Source of the DNA: Hyalella azteca
Taxonomy: Eukaryota; Arthropoda; Malacostraca; Amphipoda; Hyalellidae
Direction: 5' to 3'
Assembly (NCBI RefSeq): GCF_000764305.2
Contig: NW_025940926.1
Location: 1-64,000, forward strand
DNA length: 64,000 nt
Below the pieces are notes generated by a model, which saw only the letters and a program-made list of their open reading frames with translations, was not told where the DNA came from and ran no database searches. Of the stretch, positions 43,501 through 45,858 are shown piece by piece. Every line of letters starts with the position of its first letter. Positions within the stretch are counted from its first letter, which is position 1. Position numbers and translations under genes: made by a program.

Positions 43501-45858
43501 TAAACCATTATTCGCAATCAAAAAAATTATGTCACGTATCTTTGCAGCAGCTAATTTTTTCACTATGTTTTTGCATATCATCAATGTGTTTCATTATTTA
43601 ATTTTCCAAAGATTTATACTTTCTTATTTCATTCAAATTTGCATCGAAGAATCTATTGGTATAGTTCCTAATGTTCACATCCATGGATCCATCGGAAGAG
43701 TTCTTAATATGTTCACATCCACCGATCTATTTCAAGACTTCCTAATATGTTCACATCCGTGGATCTATTGGAATACTTCCTAATATGTTCACATCCATGG
43801 ATCTGTTGCAAGACTTCCTAATATGTTCACATCCATGGATCTATTGGAATACTTCCTAATGTTCACATCCATGGATCTATTGGAATAGTTCCTAATATTT
43901 CACATCCATGGATCTATTGGAAGACTTTCTAATATGTTCACATCCATGGATCTATTGGAATAGTTCCTAATATGTTCACATCCATGGATCTATTGGAATA
44001 GTTCCTAATATGTTCACATCCATGGATCTATTGGAATACTTCCTAATATGTTCACATCCATGGATCTATTGGAATACTTCCTAATGTTCACATCCATGGA
44101 TCTATTGCAAGACTTCCTAATATGTTCACATCCATGGATCTATTGCCAGACTTCCTAATGTTCACATCCATATATCTATTGCCAGACTTCCTAATGTTCA
44201 CATCCATGGATCTATTGCCAGACTTCCTAATGTTCACATCCATATATCTATTGCAATACTTCCTAATGTTCACATCCATGGGTCTACCGGAATAGTTCCT
44301 AATGTTCACATCCNTTGATAGTGAGGGGCGTGAGTAACTGTTCGTTGATAGTGAGGGGCGTGAGTAACTGCCCGTTGATAGTGAGGGGCGTGAGTAACTG
44401 TCCGTTGATAGTGAGGGGCGTGAGTAACTGTCCGGTGATAGTGAGGGGCGTGAGTAACTGTCCGTTGATAGAGAGTGGCATATTTAACTGCTGCTTGATA
44501 GTGAGTGGCATGTGTAACTGTTGCTTGATAGTGAGGGGCGTGAGTAACTGCCCGTTGATAGTGAGGGGCGTGAGTAACTGCCCGTTGATAGTGAGGGGCG
44601 TGAGTAACTGTCCGGTGATAGTGAGGGGCGTGAGTAACTGTCCGGTGATAGTGAGGGGCGCGAGTAACTGTCCGTTGATAGTGAGGGGCGTGAGTAACTG
44701 TCCGTTGATAGTGAGGGACGTGAGTAACTGTCCGTTGATAGTGAGGGGCGTGAGTAACTGTCCGTTGATAGTGAGGGGCGTGAGTAACTGTCCGTTGATA
44801 GTGAGGGGCGTGAGTAACTGTCCGTTGATAGTGAGGGGCGTGAGTAACTGTCCGTTGATAGTGAGGGGCGTGAGTAACTGCCCGTTGATAGTGAGGGGCG
44901 TGAGTAACTGTCCGTTGATAGTGAGGGGCGTGAGTAACTGTCCGTTGATAGTGAGGGGCGTGAGTAANATATATGACTCATAACTTAAATGGAATTATAC
45001 CAGGCAATATATGACTCATAACTTAAGTGGAATTATACCAGGCAATATATAACTCATAACTCACGATGTATACAATTACCCCACCCCCAGGAGACCCCCG
45101 CCACCCACCTCTCCCCCAGCAACAGGGCGGTGGTGAGCTACGTTACGGGCGGCGGCGTCAGCGGCCGAGGCTGGCACGTCAGCGCCCTCGCCAGCGACCC
45201 TCAGCCGCCCCGCCCTGGTGGGTGCCTTTCGGGGTCGCCCCCCTCAGGGTCGCCCCCCTCAGGGTCGCCCCCCTCAGGGTCGCCACCCTCAGGGTCGCCC
45301 TCCTCAGGGTCACCCCCCTCTGGGTCGCCCTCCTCAGGGTCGCCCTACACAGGGTTGCCACACTCAGGGTCGCCCCCTTCAGGGTCGCCCCCCTCAGGGT
45401 TGCCCTCCACAGGGTCGCCCTCCTCAGGGTCGCCCTCCTCAGGGTCGCCCTCCTCAGGGTCGCCCTCCTCAGGGTCGCCCTCCTCAGGGTCGCCCTCCAC
45501 AGGGTCGTCCTCCTCAGGGTCGCCCTCCTCAGTGTCGCCCTCCTCAGGGTCGCCCTCCTCAGGGTCGCCTGATATCCGTTATTTGATGATGATATCCGTT
45601 GGTTGATGACGATATCCGTTAGTTAATGATGATATCCGTTATTTGATGATGATATCCGTTGGTTGATGATGATAAAAAATGTGTATAAAAAATATCCAGA
45701 AGATACGATCAATCAGTTATATTTCATGCAATGCATGATAATCACCTTACAAAGAATCTTCCTCTTCTTTCGTGTACATGAAAATGTTTCTGTTCCCAAC
45801 AGCGGCCCAGCCTGACGCGGCCACCGCCACTCCCATGCCAACCACCAGCTCTCCTTGA
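1418..45858 (+). CDS. Cubn: Cubilin-like multi-CUB protein, 3' two-thirds (whole gene span, introns included)
   Basis: Exons on the + strand encode about 20 consecutive CUB domains (C-G-G start, SPNYP, CxW, CxYDY, RDG, FCG, GFxxxY). I count roughly 2,250 codons from the traced primary exons. CUB modules are joined mainly by phase-1 introns and most are split again by a phase-0 intron just after the D-Y-x-E motif. Cubilin is a large extracellular, membrane-associated endocytic receptor of many CUB domains without its own membrane span; the last CUB here is likewise followed only by a short Pro/Ala/Thr tail and a stop. The EGF-like and N-terminal part would lie upstream of the window. Phases agree everywhere except two intervals where exons are missing. 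Alternative: another multi-CUB secreted protein; the CUB count makes cubilin the best call. Confidence 0.85.
2121..2317 (+). CDS. CUB c, first-half exon
   Basis: 197 nt, phase 1 to 0. Reads CHNELTGPHGVIESPNFP, then CSWTIRAP, FDVED and CHWDYVE. Acceptor TTCAG, donor GTAACC. Its last 54 nt together with the start of the intron are tandemly repeated downstream in 103-bp units. Confidence 0.9.
2264..2600. repeat. 103-bp array carrying exon end and splice donor (second copy)
   Basis: Same unit as at 1-445, with unit starts at 2264, 2367, 2469 and 2572. The first unit is the real exon end. Confidence 0.9.
2820..2991 (+). CDS. CUB c, second-half exon
   Basis: 172 nt, phase 0 to 1. Completes the CUB begun at 2121 (DYVE joined to LRVGRQ, then VLGHFCG and GFRAEWQIIG). 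Donor GTAACG. Confidence 0.9.
3651..3841 (+). CDS. CUB d, first-half exon
   Basis: 191 nt, phase 1 to 0, after CTGCAG. Reads CGGTFWKPAGNFTSPNYP, CEWHIRTAPG and ECVFDSLK. Donor GTCAGG is a weaker GT site. Confidence 0.9.
3880..4075. repeat. About 51-bp AT-rich tandem repeat
   Basis: Roughly four units of TTGAATTATTGAAGGATCTA plus flank, starting about 40 bp after the donor at 3842. Confidence 0.8.
4560..4728 (+). CDS. CUB d, second-half exon
   Basis: 169 nt, phase 0 to 1. Reads IFGGPDVSSPLLTQLC and GSGFVVSYTTLAG. Acceptor ATCAG, donor GTGGGC. Joins the next exon as GGC-TGC (G-C-G-G). Confidence 0.88.
5490..5671 (+). CDS. CUB e, first-half exon
   Basis: 182 nt, phase 1 to 0. Reads GCGGLFTAPQGLIQSPDYP, CTWTITV, FDVEHDANCSYDALT. 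The Glu and Asp positions resemble calcium-binding CUB domains (family knowledge, not tested). Donor GTAAGC. Confidence 0.9.
5715..5900. repeat. 48-bp tandem repeat
   Basis: About four units containing CTATGTAGAACTCCACGCC, starting about 45 bp after the donor at 5672. Confidence 0.85.
6255..6416 (+). CDS. CUB e, second-half exon
   Basis: 162 nt, phase 0 to 0. Reads VYDGENTSMPLLLHHCGSS and GRGFQANYTT. Donor GTCAGT. The intron that follows carries 46-bp and 23-bp arrays whose 23-mer resembles the first 30-40 nt of this intron. Confidence 0.88.
6455..7503. repeat. 46-bp minisatellite in the CUB e/f intron
   Basis: More than 20 units of ATGCTACCATCAATAGCGTG plus ATGCTACCATCATGCCTTG. It breaks at the N at 7504. 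Long open frames here are repeat artefacts. Confidence 0.92.
7505..8125. repeat. 23-bp minisatellite
   Basis: About 27 units of TCCCGGCATATATCACCCTT plus CTG/CAG. 23 is not a multiple of 3, so all three + frames stay open. The 23-mer resembles the beginning of the intron (CAGTCCTGGC...TATCACCCTT). Confidence 0.92.
8126..9015. other. Remainder of CUB e/f intron, no gene seen
   Basis: Two or three more degenerate TGCTACCATC units to about 8240, then unique AT-rich intron up to the acceptor at 9015. Confidence 0.6.
9016..9133 (+). CDS. CUB f, exon 1
   Basis: 118 nt, phase 0 to 1. Reads ACGARLSLNPGTVGQLTSP, NCTWHLEASPG. Acceptor TTCCAG, donor GTATCA. This CUB is split by an extra phase-1 intron before the beta strand IQLVF. 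A second, partial copy lies at 10404-10497. Confidence 0.88.
9497..9522 (+). CDS. Truncated redundant copy of CUB f exon 2
   Basis: Reads GERIQLVFN and is then cut by the N at 9523. The complete exon is at 10851-10942, and the preceding intron is a near-identical copy of 10498-10850. Contig-end duplicate. Confidence 0.65.
9524..9945. repeat. 57-bp array (copy on redundant contig)
   Basis: Units contain GAGACCGCGTTCATTGTGTT and CTCAAAATATCATAAGAAAC. It leads straight into the acceptor of the exon at 9952. Confidence 0.88.
9952..10088 (+). CDS. Redundant copy of CUB f exon 3
   Basis: 137 nt, reads IHDGATQSSPEVARFCG, the same as 11773-11909 except one nucleotide change I noticed (TCTTCG for TCGTCG). 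It lies on a contig bounded by Ns (9524-10402). Its following 19-bp array is much longer than in the other copy, as expected for two alleles. Confidence 0.7.
10089..10402. repeat. 19-bp array of donor-like units (longer allele)
   Basis: Units of GTGAGGGTACGTGCTGCAG starting at the exon's own donor. Each unit junction reads CTGCAG|GTGAGG. Ends at the N at 10403. Confidence 0.92.
10404..10497 (+). CDS. Redundant partial copy of CUB f exon 1
   Basis: Starts just after the N at 10403 and matches 9040-9133 with a few synonymous-looking changes. This is the start of the contig that carries on to 10851 and beyond. Confidence 0.7.
10851..10942 (+). CDS. CUB f, exon 2
   Basis: 92 nt, phase 1 to 0. 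Reads GERIQLVFNHLDINIP and CISDYVA. Acceptor GTGCAG, donor GTCAGA. Confidence 0.88.
11130..11765. repeat. 57-bp array ending in a splice acceptor
   Basis: About 9-10 units. The last reads ACCGCGTTCATTGTCTTCAG, a one-step variant of the unit ACCGCGTTCATTGTGTTATT, and supplies the acceptor of exon 11773-11909. Confidence 0.88.
11773..11909 (+). CDS. CUB f, exon 3
   Basis: 137 nt, phase 0 to 2. Reads IHDGATQSSPEVARFCG and ends GVGFR. The acceptor is the modified end of a 57-bp array and the donor starts a 19-bp array. Joins 12310 as AG plus G, giving GFRATYSEV. Confidence 0.9.
11910..11998. repeat. 19-bp array of donor-like units (shorter allele)
   Basis: About four or five units starting at the donor of exon 11773-11909, the same unit as at 10089-10402. 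Confidence 0.88.
12310..12443 (+). CDS. CUB g, exon 1
   Basis: 134 nt, phase 2 to 1. Reads ATYSEVTTTCGGELSSASG, SPFYPDSYP, CTWTITAGPG. Carries the last strand of CUB f and the first part of CUB g. Confidence 0.9.
12810..13031 (+). CDS. CUB g, exon 2
   Basis: 222 nt, phase 1 to 1. Reads GNKVQLSFPQFELVESDNC, HYVEVHERDSSGPLLLHNC and AAGFMASYAL. This CUB lacks the usual phase-0 intron after the YVE motif. Confidence 0.9.
13355..13539 (+). CDS. CUB h, first-half exon (first disulfide missing)
   Basis: 185 nt, phase 1 to 0. Reads NVLYGDSGQIVSPLYP, EFTWRVQV and DDCLSSIT. The first CUB cysteine (CGG) and its partner (CxW) are both absent, replaced by V-L-Y and E-F-T-W. Donor GTAAGA. Confidence 0.88.
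13815..14019 (+). CDS. CUB h, second-half exon
   Basis: 205 nt, phase 0 to 1. Reads IYSGWSRDYSILLGQFCGY and FSLRYNSLDASNGT. Acceptor ACCAG, donor GTTTGA. Confidence 0.88.
14689..14895 (+). CDS. CUB i, first-half exon
   Basis: 207 nt, phase 1 to 1. Reads NCQFTIRVETQVTVNSPNYP, CEWILQASP, CQFDWIAIYN. The intra-domain intron falls inside the G of I-Y-N-G instead of before it. Confidence 0.88.
15203..15364 (+). CDS. CUB i, second-half exon
   Basis: 162 nt, phase 1 to 1. Reads GIDGYDNWNQTHRLCRR and RRGFSAFARA. Divergent around the fourth Cys but keeps it. Donor GTTAGT. Confidence 0.82.
15530..15680 (-). mobile_element. tRNA-derived SINE copy
   Basis: On the minus strand an A-box-like TGGCCTAGTGG (complement of 15659-15669) is followed about 40 nt later by a B-box-like GAGTTCCAGCCC. 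A related body lies at 24195-24340. Confidence 0.6.
16101..16288 (+). CDS. CUB j, first-half exon
   Basis: 188 nt, phase 1 to 0. Reads VCGGVLHDPDGYIATPGFP, CAWTIRLRPG, CMDDYLL. Acceptor TTTAG, donor GTATGT. Confidence 0.9.
16289..17409. other. CUB j intron, no gene seen
   Basis: AT-rich intron of about 1.1 kb; no repeat family or ORF recognised. Confidence 0.6.
17410..17579 (+). CDS. CUB j, second-half exon (3' edge uncertain)
   Basis: Starts after TTTTTAG in phase 0 and reads VRNGGSVSSP, NGRYCGNIPPAPLVSS, LQFKTDGSNTDR. A donor at the better-looking CGG|GTGGGT gives phase 0, which does not fit the next exon. The donor TG|GTTTGT at 17580 gives phase 2, which does. The stretch between GSNTDR and the next exon is unusual for a CUB. 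Confidence 0.7.
18421..18657 (+). CDS. End of CUB j and first half of CUB k
   Basis: 237 nt, phase 2 to 2. Reads DNNNTGYCTQGFHIRYSEVS, then ACGGLHRLS, TTPDYPHPPHP, CSWVITAPHE, DQFDIASN. Acceptor ATGTAG, donor GTGAGT. Contains an extra Cys (YCTQG) before GFHIRY. Confidence 0.82.
18676..18939 (-). pseudogene. LINE reverse transcriptase fragment in CUB k intron
   Basis: Minus-strand reading contains VTPLFKKGDKSCPGNYRPVS, LTSVVCKVMESVV and QHGFIAGRSCTTNL, typical of the RT domain of non-LTR retrotransposons (Jockey/CR1-like). 5' and 3' truncated and antisense to the host gene. Confidence 0.85.
19104..19288 (+). CDS. CUB k, second-half exon
   Basis: 185 nt, phase 2 to 1. GA plus C gives the D of NDGTCEQAYVEVRDG; then LGKFCGRSP and SGFKANVSI. 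Acceptor GACAG, donor GTGAGA. Confidence 0.9.
19289..20634. other. CUB k/l intron, no gene seen
   Basis: About 1.35 kb of AT-rich intron without recognised features. Confidence 0.6.
20635..20859 (+). CDS. CUB l, first-half exon
   Basis: 225 nt, phase 1 to 1. Reads GTCGGSINFTSSGVISSPGF, CSWTLAAPQG, CSDDRGFLEIRDPELNGT. Acceptor AAAAG, donor GTAGGA. Confidence 0.9.
20995..21138 (+). CDS. CUB l, second-half exon
   Basis: 144 nt, phase 1 to 1. Reads EQVLDRVCGNRLPLSLETSS and GASGFSIMYNASVE. Donor GTGAGT is immediately followed by a 20-25-bp array rich in GTGTGCTGGG. Confidence 0.9.
21139..21450. repeat. Donor-adjacent array, units of about 20-25 bp
   Basis: Irregular units of GGGCTGACAAGCAGGGGTGT followed by GCTG, beginning at the GTGAGT donor of exon 20995-21138. 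Confidence 0.85.
22221..22405 (+). CDS. CUB m, first-half exon
   Basis: 185 nt, phase 1 to 0. Reads ECGGELSGRAGNISSPGYP, CDWRITAPEG, CHAYIQ. The 3' end of this exon and its donor GTGGGT recur twice more in about 160-bp units. No second half was found downstream. Confidence 0.88.
22350..22765. repeat. About 160-bp triplication of exon end plus donor
   Basis: GCCATGCCTACATACAG|GTGGG occurs at the real exon end (22405) and again with the motif TACAGGTGGG starting at 22561 and 22723. Each unit also holds CTACGTACACGTAGCC, a perfect short palindrome. Confidence 0.9.
22766..24190. other. CUB m intron, small repeats, no exon found
   Basis: Holds a roughly 24-bp array (23160-23365, TTAATATAAGGGTTCTT) and an 18-bp array (23405-23510, ACACAGCCCTAACTAC). 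The missing second half of CUB m is not visible here. Confidence 0.7.
24195..24340 (-). mobile_element. tRNA-derived SINE copy
   Basis: Minus strand shows GGTTAAGC, then B-box-like GAGTTCGAGACC and the tail GGCGGCAGGCCTACGG shared with 15530-15680. Confidence 0.6.
24345..24490 (+). pseudogene. LINE RT C-terminal fragment
   Basis: Homologous to 37085-37215, where the reading is ALVLPILEYCC and APLKADGMRKLESV, the end of a non-LTR RT ORF. Broken by stops and cut after TCAACGTCAAAGATG by Penelope-like sequence. Confidence 0.65.
25118..25465 (-). pseudogene. Penelope-like GIY-YIG endonuclease, minus-strand arm
   Basis: Open frame reads NLVYEFSCARCASAYVGMTS, RNFYIRVSEHRGRSYRS and SLHIFKRKPCLNN. 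Y-x-C-x2-C, YVGMTSR and EH are the Penelope GIY-YIG motifs. The N-terminal RT is absent. Confidence 0.8.
25497..25826 (+). pseudogene. Penelope-like GIY-YIG endonuclease, plus-strand arm
   Basis: Reads NLVYEFCCARCASAYVGMTS, RNFYIRVSEHRG, SLHIFKRKPSLNN and stops at 25824-25826. Differs from the minus arm by scattered substitutions, so the two arms have aged. Confidence 0.82.
25982..26007 (+). ncRNA. Hammerhead-ribozyme-like core
   Basis: CTGATGA, then a GGAG/CTCC hairpin with loop CTGGA, then GAAAC: the conserved core and stem II of a type found in Penelope-like terminal repeats. I could not pair convincing stems I and III, so activity is unproven. The left arm reads CCGATGA, a core mutation. 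Confidence 0.45.
26110..26590. repeat. About 42-bp tandem array
   Basis: About 11 units with CTACTTCATCGTGAGTACCG and TTAGAATAATCGCTGTA. The open frame through it is an artefact of unit length. Confidence 0.85.
26890..26927. other. Embedded Nextera mate-pair junction adapter
   Basis: Perfect 38-nt palindrome of two back-to-back Tn5 mosaic ends (CTGTCTCTTATACACATCT and its complement), as used to mark mate-pair circle junctions. Sequencing artefact, not genomic. Confidence 0.97.
26928..27022 (+). other. Chimeric mate-pair fragment: copy of CUB r exon
   Basis: 95 nt between two adapters, matching 34811-34905 with only a few differences. Not a real exon at this location. Confidence 0.92.
27023..27060. 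other. Embedded Nextera mate-pair junction adapter
   Basis: Second perfect 38-nt double mosaic end. The sequence to its right begins directly with the 40-bp array. Confidence 0.97.
27061..27300. repeat. 40-bp array in which each unit carries an acceptor and exon start
   Basis: Six units of AAGTGGTTGTCAAAAAGCAA plus TATTTCAGTTCGTGTTCACG. The last TATTTCAG is the acceptor of exon 27289-27511, so each unit repeats AG plus about 12 nt of coding sequence. Confidence 0.93.
27289..27511 (+). CDS. CUB n, fragment exon (second disulfide missing)
   Basis: Reads FVFTNFELEDSIHHDYVRLL, IGRYTGTDNPG and SSRGFRALATQ. The acceptor TATTTCAG is the last unit of a 40-bp array. The third Cys is replaced (S in EDSIHHDY) and so is the fourth (RYTG instead of RYCG). 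The first part of this CUB and the second half of CUB m are missing upstream. Ends phase 1 at GTGTGC. Confidence 0.85.
27675..27862 (+). CDS. CUB o, first-half exon
   Basis: 188 nt, phase 1 to 0. Reads CGGVLHGHGGNITSPGFP, CVWTITAAAG, FDVETTSGCTNDYVQ. Donor GTCAAA is weak. Confidence 0.9.
27863..28834. other. CUB o intron, no gene seen
   Basis: AT-rich, unique. A stretch near 28540-28600 (AGGCCCATGGCCTGTTGCCG) may be another SINE relic; not resolved. Confidence 0.55.
28835..29008 (+). CDS. CUB o, second-half exon
   Basis: 174 nt, phase 0 to 0. Reads VVHGQLVTSDGG, PRLCGKQIPSP, LRLTFSS and GKGFK. Donor GTGAGT. Confidence 0.88.
29536..29704 (+). CDS. CUB p, first-half exon
   Basis: 169 nt, phase 0 to 1. 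Reads AMWKAECGGVFNSSSG, RSPNHPGMYP, NCSYVINAHP, FEFFELEG. Finishes the last strand of CUB o (GFKAMW) and starts CUB p. Confidence 0.9.
29902..30096 (+). CDS. CUB p, second-half exon
   Basis: 195 nt, phase 1 to 1. Reads YGPREYNRCPYDWVQLTSS, KHCGNQAPSS, RRGFLANFTVR. Donor GTGAGT. Confidence 0.9.
30097..31310. other. CUB p/q intron with a small array
   Basis: 30775-30975 holds several units of CACGATCGTTGAGTGTTGAT type, about 30-60 bp. The rest is AT-rich with no gene. Confidence 0.65.
31311..31431 (+). CDS. CUB q, first exon
   Basis: 121 nt, phase 1 to 2. Reads CGGEITAPSVITLPSTSG, MNCRWNITAPADRKIRF. The intron interrupts the beta strand earlier than in most of these CUBs. Donor GTGAGA. Confidence 0.88.
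31535..31940. repeat. 20-bp and 22-bp arrays
   Basis: 31535-31700 has about eight units of CATATCACACATGCCATTGT. 31700-31940 has about ten units of CCTTAACGGTCCTGCAACAG and variants. Confidence 0.88.
32190..32475. repeat. Short-unit array (about 12-24 bp)
   Basis: Units of GACTTAGGGGGTGAATTAGA type. Confidence 0.85.
32898..33040 (+). mobile_element. MITE-like element, copy 1
   Basis: About 143 bp, from AATATAACTCAGTACTCACT to AATGAGAAAATGCGCTAA. Contains palindromes ACTCACTGCAGTGAGT and TCGTCGACGA and the internal inverted pair GCGCATTTTCTC / GAGAAAATGCGC. It lies just before the acceptor of exon 33075. Confidence 0.8.
33075..33298 (+). CDS. CUB q, second exon
   Basis: 224 nt, phase 2 to 1. 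Reads FTSLHLESAGCLYDKVNIYD, IGTFCGDLN, REGFTLDVSF. Acceptor TCTCAG, donor GTACAA. Confidence 0.9.
33299..33877. other. CUB q/r intron, no gene seen
   Basis: About 580 bp; nothing recognised. Confidence 0.55.
33878..33952 (+). CDS. CUB r, first exon (short)
   Basis: 75 nt, phase 1 to 1. Reads VCGGTVNIASTQDSQIIRSL. The exon end AACGATG and its donor GTT are repeated once, 33 bp downstream. The usual SPNYP segment is replaced by R-S-L-D. Confidence 0.85.
33945..34010. repeat. 33-bp duplication of exon end and donor
   Basis: AACGATGGTTAGTTTACCA recurs as AACGATGGTTTGTTTACCA 33 bp on. The first copy is the real exon end and donor. Confidence 0.8.
34075..34775. repeat. About 34-bp degenerate array
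   Basis: Units of CCCAAAGATCACAACAATGC and CCCTTTGGCCTCAACAATG type, running to within about 20 bp of the acceptor at 34786. Confidence 0.88.
34787..34926 (+). CDS. CUB r, second exon
   Basis: 140 nt, phase 1 to 0. Reads GTYEPMLHCPWLLIAPTDHV, FSRFDLEPQP, TCPYDYLE. A near-identical 95-nt piece of this exon is embedded at 26928-27022 between two sequencing adapters. Confidence 0.92.
35261..35423 (+). CDS. CUB r, third exon
   Basis: 163 nt, phase 0 to 1. Reads IRDGGSYKSELLFRLCGSQ, VTSSSNELLVIMHSD, TTGFTATASALP. Donor GTGAGT. Confidence 0.9.
35590..35801 (+). CDS. CUB s, first-half exon
   Basis: 212 nt, phase 1 to 0. Reads PCGVSTLEATT, QSPNYPQNYP, CRWIINAPSD, GCTKDRLLVRGYQQ. The exon end and donor GTGAGG seed a long array downstream. 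Confidence 0.9.
35765..36360. repeat. Array of exon end plus donor
   Basis: Units of 40-60 bp with ACAGGCTTCTGGTCCGGGGA and TACGAGCAGG/AGTGGGG, derived from the end of exon 35590-35801 and its donor. Most units keep CAG|GTG or CAA|GTGGGG. Confidence 0.9.
36026..36067. repeat. Perfect 20-bp inverted repeat
   Basis: CCCTTAACTCCCCGGTCCCC, two spacer bases, then its exact complement. It sits inside the donor array. Confidence 0.9.
37076..37437. mobile_element. Deletion derivative of the 24.3-26.1 kb LINE/Penelope composite
   Basis: Matches 24336-26141 with two large internal deletions (roughly 24490-25404 and 25509-26040). Keeps the SCARCASA-coding piece and the outer tail CAACAGCAATATGTACAG. 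Confidence 0.8.
37490..37943 (+). pseudogene. LINE RT C-terminal region, frameshifted
   Basis: Frames read GRLKRLGLYSLERRKERHII, then PFNNRSAARVQTL, then LPQEMRGGEFALVTFKRRLH. This order is typical of the C-terminal end of non-LTR RT ORFs. Interrupted by the Penelope-derived insert just upstream. Confidence 0.78.
38273..38365 (+). CDS. CUB s, middle exon (unusual insertion)
   Basis: 93 nt, exactly 31 codons, phase 0 to 0. Reads DYAANTFTGSQPARLSYISY then VQINGLIYTYI before GTAAGC. It has no clear CUB counterpart and would insert about 31 residues between the CTKDRLLV strand and the fourth Cys. Phase symmetry and good splice sites support it; conservation is untested. Confidence 0.65.
38450..38700. 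repeat. 12-bp array ending in a splice acceptor
   Basis: About 20 units of CACTATTCGTGC with variants. The last unit becomes GCCGCTGTTCAG, the acceptor of exon 38707-38845. Confidence 0.9.
38707..38845 (+). CDS. CUB s, second-half exon
   Basis: 139 nt, phase 0 to 1. Reads DEDRGSPYCGTSAPFDLRFS and DHGFRLHYSLL. The acceptor CTGTTCAG is the last, modified unit of a 12-bp array. The donor region is repeated downstream. Confidence 0.9.
38836..39300. repeat. About 62-67-bp donor-overlapping array
   Basis: Units of CTGCTAACTTTATGTGACGA ... CATCACTCATGGGTATCATT. The first unit starts in the exon (CTGCTAG|GTGACTGCC). Confidence 0.85.
39430..39625. repeat. About 110-bp duplication spanning an acceptor
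   Basis: GCACCACACCCCAGGTTGCA occurs at 39491 and again at 39601; the second is the real acceptor plus exon start. Confidence 0.85.
39615..39799 (+). CDS. CUB t, first-half exon
   Basis: 185 nt, phase 1 to 0. Reads GCNRTYTRQSGRVMGRGQSN, CTVTIRAPEGSFVSLYF, DDCTTGDHLQ. The acceptor plus the first 10 exon bases are duplicated about 110 bp upstream. Confidence 0.88.
39800..40745. other. CUB t intron with small inverted and direct repeats
   Basis: TTTTTGCAATTGATTTGCAT plus ACTTGGAC occurs at about 40446 and again just before the acceptor (40709-40745). Between the copies lie an interspersed repeat (40480-40602) and a hairpin with arms AGGAATGCTATTGT / ACAATAGCATTCCT. Confidence 0.65.
40746..40905 (+). 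CDS. CUB t, second-half exon
   Basis: 160 nt, phase 0 to 1. Reads VYDGGSVTGSPMDTYCNY, LTLRLSAATNTSYYDAYYVV. Donor GTGAGT is repeated every 19 bp downstream. Confidence 0.88.
40890..40982. repeat. 19-bp array of GTGAGT donors
   Basis: Four to five units of GTGAGTCATGAGTGGCAGC starting at the exon donor. Cut by an adapter at 40983. Confidence 0.9.
40983..41001. other. Nextera mosaic end (half adapter)
   Basis: AGATGTGTATAAGAGACAG, exact 19-nt Tn5 mosaic end. Confidence 0.96.
41002..41368 (+). other. Foreign fragment between two mosaic ends
   Basis: Coding-like, GC-rich insert with an open + frame reading KSPKPQTSMDSGCESDAGDD and SSVRIRSSHGVFRYPSSG, Ser/Pro-rich and low complexity. It is bounded by inward mosaic ends, so it is a library fragment from another locus. 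I do not recognise the source gene. Contains a join N at 41011-41012. Confidence 0.88.
41369..41387. other. Nextera mosaic end (half adapter)
   Basis: CTGTCTCTTATACACATCT, exact mosaic end closing the fragment that starts at 40983. Confidence 0.96.
41638..41778 (+). CDS. CUB u, first exon
   Basis: 141 nt, phase 1 to 1. Reads YGCGGVLSGMSVHLFSPHYP, LTCTYSFSVPLPYHVVLHFS. Its last 51 nt and donor are duplicated once 93 bp downstream. The middle of this CUB, including the fourth-Cys region, is missing. Confidence 0.85.
41728..41913. repeat. 93-bp duplication of exon end plus donor
   Basis: CCTACTCCTTCTC to TTCTCAGGT and the following AACAGGGCCGCACTAACAAG occur twice. The first copy is the real end of exon 41638-41778. 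Confidence 0.9.
41904..42003 (+). mobile_element. MITE-like element, copy 2 (3' truncated)
   Basis: Same family as 32898-33040; keeps the CACTGCAGTGAGT and TCGTCGACGA palindromes but lacks the closing inverted end. Confidence 0.75.
42115..42345. repeat. Array of about 35-bp units
   Basis: Units of TGTTCACATCCATGGATCTA plus TTGCAAGACTTCCTA. Continues at 43640-44313 after unrelated sequence. Confidence 0.88.
42346..42455. mobile_element. Interspersed repeat family B copy
   Basis: Shares GACGGCCATTCAAGC, AATCCACCAATCATAGACAA and GAAAATAGAGCGTAA with 40480-40602, 42755-42880 and 43300-43430. Confidence 0.65.
42468..42750 (+). mobile_element. MITE-like elements, copies 3 and 4 in tandem
   Basis: Two copies back to back sharing one end (42468-42612 and 42612-42750), each starting AAAATATAACTC and ending AATGCGCTAAAA. 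Confidence 0.8.
42960..43240. repeat. About 61-bp repeat
   Basis: Three to four units with GGAGAAGGTTATTTAGGGTG and CTAATGTTAAGTTATCAGG. Confidence 0.85.
43640..44313. repeat. Array of 31-36-bp units (CATCCATGGATC)
   Basis: About 20 units of the family seen at 42115-42345. Ends at the N at 44314, where another satellite begins abruptly. Confidence 0.9.
44315..44967. repeat. 30-bp satellite
   Basis: About 22 near-identical units of TTGATAGTGAGGGGCGTGAG plus TAACTGTCCG, head to tail with no spacers. Bounded by Ns on both sides, so its true length and position are uncertain. Confidence 0.93.
45091..45217 (+). CDS. CUB u, C-terminal exon
   Basis: 127 nt, phase 0 to 1. Reads ETPATHLSPSNRAVVSYVTG, GRGWHVSALASDPQPPRP. 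End of the last CUB. Acceptor CCCCCAG, donor GTGGGT. Confidence 0.85.
45218..45572. repeat. 15-bp array starting at a donor
   Basis: About 23 units of TCAGGGTCGCCCTCC beginning at the GTGGGT donor of exon 45091-45217. 15 is a multiple of 3, so several frames stay open; not coding. Confidence 0.9.
45803..45858 (+). CDS. Terminal exon with stop codon
   Basis: 56 nt, phase 1, after CCCAACAG. Reads AAQPDAATATPMPTTSSP followed by TGA at 45856-45858. A short Pro/Thr/Ala tail without a membrane span, as expected for a cubilin-type peripheral protein. A tandem array starts at the stop codon. Confidence 0.82.

Noticed and set aside
44315..44967. Regular 30-bp repeats that could be mistaken for a CRISPR array
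   Set aside because: Units are contiguous with no spacers, no cas genes exist, and the context is eukaryotic.
44315..44983. 222-codon + frame and 165-codon - frame in the 30-bp satellite
   Set aside because: Unit length divisible by 3 keeps frames open; the protein is a pure satellite translation.
45066..45606. Open frames rich in GSPPSGSP, RVALLRVA and GRPPQG
   Set aside because: 15-bp array translation; only 45091-45217 is supported as an exon by CUB motif and splice phase.
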